A stretch of DNA of 64,000 nucleotides from Glandiceps talaboti (lineage: Eukaryota; Hemichordata; Enteropneusta; Spengelidae): the NCBI RefSeq assembly GCF_964340395.1, contig NC_135550.1, positions 28,827,176 to 28,891,175 on the forward strand. Direction: 5' to 3'. Positions 11,926-23,822 of the stretch are shown here, in pieces. The notes below the pieces were generated by a model. That model saw nothing but the letters and a program-made list of their open reading frames with translations, was not told where the DNA came from and did not search any database. Each line of letters opens with the position of its first letter. Position 1 is the stretch's first letter. A program made the position numbers and the translations under genes.

Positions 11926-14900
11926 ATGTATGTATGTATGTATATGTGTGTATGTGTGTATGTATGTGTTACCCTTGCTTTATTTCGATGTGGTTCACGG
12001 GCTAGCTGTATAGGAGCAAACTCCACAAGGGCAATCAACAATTTCGTTCGTGTGAGTTGGGTCGTGAATTTGTGGTAAAATGCGGTTGCGTTGAGGGTAG
12101 GGGTATACCAAGACGAGTGTATCGACTGGACAAATGACACTGACACATGCAGTAAAGTGAAAGGATGAAATCTAATTAACAACAACCCTGCCAACATTCA
12201 AATGTACCGGTACAGTAATAGTTTCAACTTGTAATCTTGTTATCAAAAAGTTACAATTTCGTTATCAAAAACTTACAATTTCGTTATCAAATGTGCTCAC
12301 TTATGTACTAGTATTCAATGTCTTAATATCATAGAAATAAAAGGTATCTATTCAAAAACCTGTTACACAAATCAGATCAGTGGGTCCAAGGTGTTCATTC
12401 ATACAGTAGTGTCCGTTGCAGTAATCCCTCGTAAATCCTCTATAGCAATGTTAGTAACAGTTAACACAGTAACGCGAGGAAAACTGGCGTAGCTTCACCT
12501 GCATAAAGTCACTCTTGGGGTCATTCGAAAGGTCATAAACAAAAGTGACAAACAACGTCGACTTCTACCGATGAGGGCGTTGGTCAGACTAACAACATTA
12601 ATGATATCCGCGACGTCGATTTGCTTGCAAAAATCCAACGGACGAGTTCCGAATATCAATGAGAATAATTATCACAGAGTCCGCAATTATTCTGTATTGA
12701 TTTATAAAGCATCGATCGTCTCAGTAAGTGTTTCATAGAAATAAAATAGGAATAAACGATAACACAGATCAGTCGTGATTCGCTATGTATGAGTTCAACC
12801 TGGCAAATCCGCTCGTCGAGCGTACTCAAAAGTTCAGTATAGAGTTATGAATGGCCGTAACTTTATCAAATCCAGTCCGATTTCCATGCGACTTGCATTA
12901 ATCGAATCGTACTTACATCAGCTTTCCAAACGTGAAGCATCAGCGTTCAGAAATCAGTGCGAGTGTCCTTAATCGTCGATCTCGGCAATCGTCGTATCAG
13001 AAATGCAGTCGACTTCTGCTATCATGCACGCTTCGTTCAGGTACAGCAAACTGACATTCAAAATCGTCTAGGAAAAACTTCCTCGCTCGTCAGGGTTTCG
13101 CAAATACCAGCTCAAATAATGTCAGTTGATATCCAGCTCCCTTCGTGTCCCTGTTAAATACGATTTCATTACACGATTCTGCAGATAGTTTGGATTTCGT
13201 GGAGAGTTCAACTCCCATCAATTCAACCGGACAACGGCCATCTTAGAAGTTTTTATTCTTGGGTCCTCATCACCGTGTTACATCCGCCAGACCTTTGGCA
13301 AGATATACACACGACTACCTCGACTAAAACGATTTAAACTTGTGAGCAATAAAAAAACAATAAGTAACAATAAAAGACCTTTCGTATAAAAATTCACATT
13401 ACCTGAGGTTCAATGTCACATAAAAATACGATCAAAACTTGGGGATTACTTTAATTGCGTAATCAGAATAAAACAAAAGTTAATACATAGAACCGCAATC
13501 AAATATACGTTGGGTTATCCCATTATGTCTTAAGGGGGGTACAAATCCCATGGTATCACACTCCCCCAAGTCAGCATAGAGACAGTTTACCATATGCTTA
13601 CTTCAAGATATTTTTTTTAAAGTGAAATAAATGATCGAACATTGGAAATCAAAACAAGTCCAGAAAATGTCAACAAGATACAGAACACAAACATAAGCAC
13701 AAACTTTAACGAGACTCAACATCGAAACGTTCTCGTTGGCAAAGGCATGATACCTGAAAAACGAGAAACTCAAGTCATCCTCAGATGCACGTTCGACGAA
13801 ACACCATTTTCATGTCATAGCAGTAGGGTAGAGTCTCGATCCATAAACCTGCAAGAGTAATCAGAAAAGATAAGTGCGCAGAGGCCGCAGGACAACGCAT
13901 GATGCGCAGGACCCAAAGGCTTGGCTAAACCAAATCGCAAATCTGCAAAGGCGCACGAAGCATTCCTAAATACGCACCCTCACTTACCTTTCATCAATCG
14001 CTGCTGGTACTCAAGACCAACTTACCTGAAACATCATCGATGGCATCAGCATACACATTCGAGATATAGTTAAAGGATAACTATGCTAATCCACTTTATA
14101 CACACATTCATCAACATTCCTTCATACCTACACGTACATTCCATTGGCCATGATTTCAAGTATTTTCATTGTTATGTCGTGGTTCCTGTTGTTCGATGCA
14201 GTCAGTCTTCCTTGAGAAACTTCATGATTAGTCCTCGGTGAATCGAAAGATGACCTCTTTCCACTACTAGGATTCTTTGAAACGCATTTATCACCTTTGG
14301 CTCGCTTGATCAGTCGCGAACACCAACCGTAGTACCTAGGCGGTCTCCTAGTTCTCGTTGATCGACGCAGAGGGCGGACCTCGCTTTCTCCTTCCTCCAC
14401 CGACGATTCCTCATCAGCATCTGAACAATCACCATGGGTATCAGCTCGTTCACTACAAGTGGTCTCTATTTGTTCCTCCCCCATAGTTTCATTTCCGGTT
14501 TCTATGGTTCCTTTATCTGTTGACGCATCCATGACATTCTCAACTACATCACTTGACTGAATGGTCTGCGGTGCCACATTGGCTTCTTCAGCAATTCCAT
14601 CAGACTCGTCATCAGAAGATATGCCCATACTATCTTCATGCATGCTTGTTGCAGGGCTATCAGTGCCTCGCACACGGTCTGAAGAATCACTCACCACAAT
14701 CGTGCTTCGTTCAGGGGAATCTTGCCCAATAACCACACACTCGTTTGGGTCACTTCTGTCCATGGATTCATCCGTAGATTCATTCATACCTCCTAAGCAC
14801 ACAGGTCTACCAATCCTAGGCTTAAAGGGTGGCGATTCAGGGTTCAACACACAGTCTTGTTCACTTTGTGTAGAAGAACTTCCTTCCACTTCATTATTTT

Positions 14901-17900
14901 CCGGGATAACCTTATCCTGGGGACGTTCATTCATCTCGTCTTCGGTATAACTCGACAATGGTCGATCACAGCAAGGTTTCAACAGATTCCTGTGAACCGT
15001 CTGTGTTTTCAAAGTTTTCGTTGAGCGTATAACATACACTGGCAGATCAGGGTTAATTCGTCTTACAACCAGATACGGAGCCTCCTCCCACCGATCGGCG
15101 ATTTTATGTTGACCTCGTACATTTACATTCCTGCGTAATACTCGATCACCTTCTTTTAGCATTACCTCACGAACCCTCAGATCATATCGTCCTTTACTCG
15201 CACGGGCTGACTTCTCTGCAGACCTTTTCGCAATCTGAAATACCATGACGGCGTCGTAGGATCCCTATTTTCCGGTGATGTTCCAAATCGTACATCCAAA
15301 GCTATCTTTGCCTGTCTTCCAAACAGCAGGTGGTAAGGTGTGAAACCTGTTGTGTCATGAACTGTGCAGTTGTACGCATGTACCAATGGCTTCACATAAT
15401 CCTTCCATTTGGCCTTCTGTTCATTCTCGAGTGTACCCATCATATTAAGGAGCGTACGATTGAATCTCTCAGTCTGCGCATTCCCTTGGGGATGATAGGG
15501 CGTGGTACGTGACTTTTTGATGTTCAGCAATAGACACAACTCCCGTATTACTTGCGACTCAAAGTTCCGACCTTGATCGGAGTGAAGTCGTTCCGGGCAT
15601 CCATATGGTAGCATAAAGTCTTCCCATAGGTGCTTAGCTGTCGTTTTAGCTGTCTGGTTGCGTGTGGGAATCGCTACAGCAAACTTCGAGAAATGATCAG
15701 TAATCACCAGTAGGTTCCTGATCCCTCCTTTACATTCTTCAAGGCTCAAAAAGTCCATACAGACGAGTTCTAGTGGTTGTGAAGTTTCAATACTCACCAT
15801 CGGAGCTCGTGTCTTCAGTCCTGCCTCGTCCTTCCTTCGAGTACACCTCTTACACGTACGAATATAGTTCTTTACATCGGCTGACATCAGGGGCCAATAA
15901 AACCTAGCTCTCAATAAATCAATTGCTCGGTCCTGTCCCAGATGTCCACAGTCATCATGCACTCCTTTCATGGCTTCCTGACGAAATTCATGTGGCAGCA
16001 CCAACTGGTAGTAGACTTCTCCACTGGATGACGTCCTTGCTCTATGTAAAACGTCATCGCGGAAGCAGAACTTACTCCAATCTCTCAGTGCTAGTCTTAC
16101 TTCTTGTGATTCCTTTGCTCGTTGTTTCCTTGTCATCTTATCTTTACCATCGTCCTTCGCGAGGACCAAGGTCCGTATACGTTGTATGGTCGGGTCTCTG
16201 TCCTGTAACTTTGCCCATTGGCTTGACGTAATTGTAGGCAATGTCACCTCTCCTGGCATCTCTGGTGGTTCAGCCATTTCCTTTGGTATCGCTCGTACTG
16301 AGGCAGCTAAGGCTTCAACCCATGGTGTATCTTCATCACCATCAGTCAGAAGTGGCTCCCCCACTGCCTGCACTTCATCAGGAGTCATCACTACAGTTTT
16401 CAGGAAACGTTTTTCTGACTCATCAAATCCTCGAGCCTTGCTACTTGGTCGTCGTGATAGCCCATCCGCATCACCATTCCTTAGGCCGGGTCGATAGTGA
16501 ATCTTCAATTTGTACTGAGACAAAGCATTCCACCATCGCTGGCCTGTTGCATCCAGTTTCGCAGTACTCGCTATGTACGTTAGTGGGTTATTGTCGGTCA
16601 ACACTGTGACATCATTGCCAAAGCAGTAGTCACGAAACTTTTCCGTAACGGACCATTTCAAGGCAAGAAATTCCAGTTTGTGAGCCGGATAGTTCTTCTC
16701 GCTAGCAGTCAAACTCCTACTCGCATATGCGACTGGTCGCAATCGTTCCTGTCCATCTGTATCTCTGACAGTTTGGTACAAAGCAGCTCCTAGTCCCATC
16801 AGGCTTGCGTCCGTGTGAAGCTCGAAAGGTTGCGTATATTCTGCATAGGCCAAAACTGGAGCTGAAGTAAGCTTGTCTATAATCAGCTCAAAAGCGTTCT
16901 GGCACTCGTCTGTCCATTCATATGGGGGTGGTCGCTTTCTTTCTCCCCCATTCTTGCGTTTTGTTGGATGCCCTGCTGTCAAAGCGTGCAACGGTCGGGC
17001 AATCGATGAGTATCCTTGCACAAATCTACGGTAATACCCCGCAAATCCTAAGAATGTTCTGAGTTCCTTAACGTTGGTGGGGACTGGCCACGTCCTCAAT
17101 GCCTCAGTCTTGCCGGGGTCGGTCTCAACTCCGTTCGAAGATACAACATGTCCCAAGTAGTTTATCTTCTCGCGAAAAAGCTGACACTTGGTATGCTTAA
17201 TCTTTAGGTCAAATTCTCTGAGCCGTTTGAGAACCTTATCAACTCGGTCTAGATGTTCCTCAAATGTGTCTGAAAAAATTATCACATCATCCATGTAGAC
17301 CATGCAAATCCTCATGTTATAATCTCCTAAACATTGCTCCACGACACGCTGACATGTAGCACCAGCATTCATGAGTCCGAAGGGCATTGCAACGAATTCG
17401 TAAAAACCAAAGGGGGTTGCAAATGCAGTCTTCGGGATGTCCTTCTCCGCCATCGCTATTTGCCAAAATCCACTCTTTAAGTCAATTGATGTAAACCATT
17501 TTGCGCCGCTCAACACATCCAGTCCTTCCTCAATACGAGGTAGGGCGTACGCATCGGGAGTCGTCTGTGCGTTTAAACGTCTATAATCTACACATATTCG
17601 AGTAGTTCCATCCTTTTTCGCTACAAGGACAAGAGGAGAAGACCAGGGACTTTTAGACTGTCTTATCACTCCGTTGTCCAACATTCCTCTTAACTGTGCT
17701 CGGATCTCCTCATACAAGGCTGGTGGTATCCGGCGATAGGGTTGTTTGACTGGACGTTCATCTCTCAAGTTGATCTCATGCTTGTGGATTGTACATCTCC
17801 CTAGGTCATTGTCGTTGGTCGAAAATGATCCAATGTTACGTTCCAGCACCTCTTGTACTTTGTTCACCTGACCTTCATTGGCTGGCGAATCAGTCATGTC

Positions 17901-20900
17901 AAAGGATAATCCTCTAACATTCACCTCTCTCACTTTCAATGGTTCATCTCGAGTTTCATTGTCTTTAGGGGTCTTTCGTGGCTGTACTTCTATACCTCGT
18001 ACTGCCTTCACCGTAGCAACAACTTGCCTTGGCTTAATGACGACAGGTTTGTCTGTTTCGTTCTTTATTACCACAGGCACCGCCGTTGAGCGCCTCCCAC
18101 ACTCAGCAACCGTCACCATTGGATTCAGAGTCCACCCTTTGTTTTCACTCCAGTCGTCATCATCACCTAACAATACTTCATGTCTCTCTCCTTTGGGACC
18201 AGCCTTCATGCTTCCTGGAATGGTATGTGCAGTATGTGGCTTCAATGTCACCCGTTCGCTAACTGCCGCTCGCACCACTCCCATGTTTCCATTTGGTCCA
18301 TAGAACTGTTCACGAGCACGTAGAGTAGTAATTGCTCTTCTCGCTACTGGTTTCATCCTGCTCATTGTATTACCATCGTCGTTCAACGTCTTTATTGTCA
18401 TATAATGGTTCAACCAGTTTGTCCCTGCTAACAACGGCACTCGATTGTTATACTCAGTTCCTTTCACCACCAATGCCAATAGCCTAAAAATGGTTGCATC
18501 GTTGAAGACATGAATAGGGAAGCCAACTTCAACCTCTATTACACCAATGTACTCCAAAACATCATCGGTCACCCCCGCAATCTCAAGAACTTCGTCTAAT
18601 GGGGTAAACGGTACATCGGATAAGTATCGACAATAGTAATCCTCGCTGATCATGGTAACCTGCGATCCAGTGTCCAGTTGAGCCAAACATTTGTTTCCGT
18701 TCACTAAAGCATACTGCTCATTCAACGGACCAACAACCCGTCCATCAATGGGTCTTGATTTTCCGTTTCTTCGCTGGTTCTTTTCATGTCGTCGTCTACC
18801 TGTCATGCGCTGAGCTTTGACAGATGCATGTTTTCTTTTCGGGCATTTCGCTGATGTGTGTCCTTCTTCTTTACATTTACCGCATGGCTGCTTACAATCA
18901 CGTGACATGTGACCTTCACCATTGCAGTTGTAGCAAGCGAATGACTTACCTTCACTCTTGTTTCCGTTTCGTTCATCACAGTGATTTGGCGCTCCACGTC
19001 TTGGGTTTGCCTCCTGGGGAATCTGTGCGGCAATATCAAATGGTCGAGGCATGCCATGTGGCGAAACCATCATTGCTGCACGAGCATTCCTGATCTCTTC
19101 CATTCCAGCGGCATGTTCTTTTCGTTGTTGTTCCATAACCAGCTTCACCTGTTCCTGCTGTAATTGCATCGCTTTTAACATCGCTGTCATTTTAGTGTAC
19201 ACTTCATCAGTCTCATGATCTCGGGGCTTTCTTTTCTTTGAGCGCTCACCATTGTCATCAGTATCAGAATCAGACATTTCCTGAAGCTGCTTTACAGCTG
19301 TATGTCCTCTCGTCGTCTTTCGTCTATCTTCCACCTTCTCTCTCATTTTAGGGCTACGAGTTCCCTGTACTTCTTGTTCAGCTACACGGATAATCCGTAG
19401 TAACTCATCAAAATTCTTAGCATTCTCATATCTGTGCCTCGCGATGTCTTTCACTCGTGAGTCCGTGAGTCCTTCCCACAAAGTGGTGCGCAAAATTGAA
19501 TCCATTTCGGTTTCTAGGACACCCCCACGATCATATATACGCCGGAGGTTTATCTCCACACGGCATGCAAACGACGCTGCCGTTTCATCCTTTTGATAGT
19601 CGTTATACAGTTGACGCTTCAACGTAGCCGTAGATACAACTACCCCATATACAGTTTCCAGCTTATTCAATATCTTTTCGATAGATGGGTCAATTCCTAA
19701 TCCTAGAATAATCTCACTTGCTTCACCGCGTATGGATTTCCGTATGGCCTGCTGCAGTACCCGATTGCTGTGAATACCACTCTGTCTCATACTCTGAACC
19801 TCTCTCAACCAAGACTCATACGATATACTATCTTTACCTTTATAATCACCCGTAAAGGTCGGTACCCTTGGCGCCGTATTCACCACTTCGGCCAAAGCTC
19901 GATGAGTCAACTCCTCATATTCAAGTCGTTCTTTCATTCTCTTACCGTTTCGCTGTAACAAATCCTCGAATTCAATCTCTTCATTGTGTCTGCGCTCGCG
20001 CTCGTGAAGAGATTTAAGTTCGTGTTCTAATTCGGCTATCCGCTCGCGCTCGCTGCCAAATTGCAGTGCACTTTCATTCAAACCATAACCTTTCGTAGGT
20101 AGCGATCGCACCGATTTTGGAGTATATATGCCTCGGCCGCCTCCTCGCTTTGGTATAGTCCCGTGAGATAGCCTAGACACGCCCCCTCCCCCAATGGGTG
20201 TCATACCCACTGACTCATGTTTAGTGGCCTTAGCCCCTTTAATACTATCAGTAGTTTCATGTTCGCTGTGCCATGGGTCGGGATTGGGGACCCCCTTCGC
20301 TGTCATACTCACCTCACTGTCTTCCTCTGTCTTCACTCTACCGTCACTACCTTGCGCATCTGCCATGTTCCAAAATCAAAGGTGATCTGTCGATAACTTG
20401 AGTTCACAATAACACTTTAAGATATAATTGAAAACTGCAAATGGTCGTGTTCCGTAAATCGGAGACCTTGGTACCTGTCATTAATTTCCTGCTCAATCAA
20501 AAAGTGTATCACCTGTCCAACCCTGCTCGTCTTTAGTTTTCAACCGCAAAGACCAAACCTCAGTGGGCTGAATCAAAATGTCGTCCCTCCCTGTGGCCAA
20601 TTTGTACAAAACAGTAACAATGACAAAACTCCACTGGGAAAACCTTACAATCCAGCCCCACGTTGGGCGCCAGATGTTACCCTTGCTTTATTTCGATGTG
20701 GTTCACGGGCTAGCTGTATAGGAGCAAACTCCACAAGGGCAATCAACAATTTCGTTCGTGTGAGTTGGGTCGTGAATTTGTGGTAAAATGCGGTTGCGTT
20801 GAGGGTAGGGGTATACCAAGACGAGTGTATCGACTGGACAAATGACACTGACACATGCAGTAAAGTGAAAGGATGAAATCTAATTAACAACAACCCTGCC

Positions 20901-23755
20901 AACATTCAAATGTACCGGTACAGTAATAGTTTCAACTTGTAATCTTGTTATCAAAAAGTTACAATTTCGTTATCAAAAACTTACAATTTCGTTATCAAAT
21001 GTGCTCACTTATGTACTAGTATTCAATGTCTTAATATCATAGAAATAAAAGGTATCTATTCAAAAACCTGTTACACAAATCAGATCAGTGGGTCCAAGGT
21101 GTTCATTCATACAGTAGCGTCCGTTGCAGTAATCCCTCGTAAATCCTCTATAGCAATGTTAGTAACAGTTAACACAGTAACGCGAGGAAAACTGGCGTAG
21201 CTTCACCTGCATAAAGTCACTCTTGGGGTCATTCGAAAGGTCATAAACAAAAGTGACAAACAACGTCGACTTCTACCGATGAGGGCGTTGGTCAGACTAA
21301 CAACATTAATGATATCCGCGACGTCGATTTGCTTGCAAAAATCCAACGGACGAGTTCCGAATATCAATGAGAATAATTATCACAGAGTCCGCAATTATTC
21401 TGTATTGATTTATAAAGCATCGATCGTCTCAGTAAGTGTTTCATAGAAATAAAATAGGAATAAACGATAACACAGATCAGTCGTGATTCGCTATGTATGA
21501 GTTCAACCTGGCAAATCCGCTCGTCGAGCGTACTCAAAAGTTCAGTATAGAGTTATGAATGGCCGTAACTTTATCAAATCCAGTCCGATTTCCATGCGAC
21601 TTGCATTAATCGAATCGTACTTACATCAGCTTTCCAAACGTGAAGCATCAGCGTTCAGAAATCAGTGCGAGTGTCCTTAATCGTCGATCTCGGCAATCGT
21701 CGTATCAGAAATGCAGTCGACTTCTGCTATCATGCACGCTTCGTTCAGGTACAGCAAACTGACATTCAAAATCGTCTAGGAAAAACTTCCTCGCTCGTCA
21801 GGGTTTCGCAAATACCAGCTCAAATAATGTCAGTTGATATCCAGCTCCCTTCGTGTCCCTGTTAAATACGATTTCATTACACGATTCTGCAGATAGTTTG
21901 GATTTCGTGGAGAGTTCAACTCCCATCAATTCAACCGGACAACGGCCATCTTAGAAGTTTTTATTCTTGGGTCCTCATCACCGTGTTACATCCGCCAGAC
22001 CTTTGGCAAGATATACACACGACTACCTCGACTAAAACGATTTAAACTTGTGAGCAATAAAAAAACAATAAGTAACAATAAAAGACCTTTCGTATAAAAA
22101 TTCACATTACCTGAGGTTCAATGTCACATAAAAATACGATCAAAACTTGGGGATTACTTTAATTGCGTAATCAGAATAAAACAAAAGTTAATACATAGAA
22201 CCGCAATCAAATATACGTTGGGTTATCCCATTATGTCTTAAGGGGGGTACAAATCCCATGGTATCACATGTATAATTTTCTTTGTTGTTGACATGATTAT
22301 TGTTTATTGTAAAGAAAGCAATAATTTCAGCATGGATCCCTTGTTAGTAAATGGGAAGAGAATTTGGATTTGCGCCATCCCACGATCCGTTTGGGTATCA
22401 ACTGATATAGTCATAGCAATACTTTTCTGTACTCCAGAAGATCTGAATTGTCTATAGAACAATAAAAGTTGAGATTAGATCCCAGCGTCGAACTGCTGTT
22501 TTACATATTACATGTTATATGCTACTGAGACACGAAGGGTTTCTATGAGATCTCATTACACAAGATAACCTGACAAATGTGACAACAATTTGATTGTTTG
22601 TATTTTGTGTTTCAATGGGTATAGGGGCTACTACAAAGGAACCTGGGAAGAGGACGACTCCTAAACTAGGAACTTCCAGAGAGGAAAATAAAGGTAGGAA
22701 AGTGATATTGAACCGATAATGGTATTGATAATGATAAATGGGGTATTCTCTGTTCTGTATATTGATTTTATATATAATTGCTGAGTTTATCAAAAAATAC
22801 AGTCACAAGGTAGACGTAAAATGTACATGATTCAATCACCTAGCTGGCGAATATCTTGTTTAGAGAACAGATGTCTTCTCTAGTCTATGACACAACGTAA
22901 ACAAGTCTTATAATAATAATAATAATAACAACAACAACAACAGTTTGGATTACGTACTATATGTAGTACTAATCACTCCATGATCGTGGTCTAATACCTT
23001 AACATAGGCCAATGATAAAGAATCGAGTTGGATCGGTATCGATCGACAAAGTGGTGAAACTACTCATATTTAATGTTAATAAATTTTATGGGACTGATGT
23101 AGTTATGTAAGTCAGGCACAGGAACTTGTGGCCCAGATAAGCTTGAAGAACAGGGATTTGAAAAAATTGTGATTGGCCTAATTACAAAGTGACTACCCAA
23201 TACAAGCTATATCAACATTTATCAATTATTTCTCTATTAAGTAAGGAACGTACTAATCTAACATACCATATTCTGTGTGTAGGTATACCAATATGGATAC
23301 TTGTCGTCGTTCCAGGAATAGTACTGGCAACTGTAGTATGTTGTTTAGTAGCTGTCATTAAGTTGAGGTAGGCACCACTTTGATAGTTCTTCAGTTTACA
23401 CTTCTTCATCCAGACAAACATGATAAATTTAGGTCTATGTATTGTCAAACAATCGCATAATAATGACCAACAACCACAGTATGTGAGGAACTTTTTGGAT
23501 CATTGTAGTAAATGGAAAGAATATCGTTATAGATTTTGCACTATCCTAGAAAATTGAGGACTATACAATAGTGAAATTAACTGTTTTGAGATAAAGATTA
23601 ATGCTCATCACCACAATACACGGTGTGATACACGGTGTGAAGTGTACAATTATGTAGATTGCATGCAACGTGTTATTACCATCCTGCACTGCTACCACAA
23701 TACAATGTAGTACTGCAACAGGAGCGAGATCTTTAGCGCACAGTGCTCAAATTCA

Positions 23756-23822
<67 letters not shown>

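Larger units (their letters stand above)
11967..22268 (-). mobile_element. Ty3/Gypsy (Metaviridae-type) LTR retrotransposon, nearly whole
   Basis: A 10.3-kb minus-strand element with 1,594-bp LTRs at 11967-13560 and 20675-22268. It has a lysine-tRNA-type primer site at 20655-20672, a purine-rich tract beside the other LTR (about 13561-13569), a long gag-pol frame (15177-20366) and a second frame towards the 3' LTR (14128-15246). The domain order gag, protease, RT, RNase H, integrase is that of Ty3/Gypsy, and there is no recognisable envelope gene. Flanks TGTATG (11961-11966) and TGTATA (22269-22274) fit a short target duplication inside a TGTA microsatellite. The LTRs have equal length and look almost identical (I noticed one substitution), so insertion is very recent. 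It looks essentially whole, with about one break at most. It lies antisense in an intron of gene B. Confidence 0.93.

Noticed and set aside
12957-13157. 66-codon frame found identically in both LTRs (also 21665-21865)
   Set aside because: It lies in LTR sequence, is short, and has no family resemblance.
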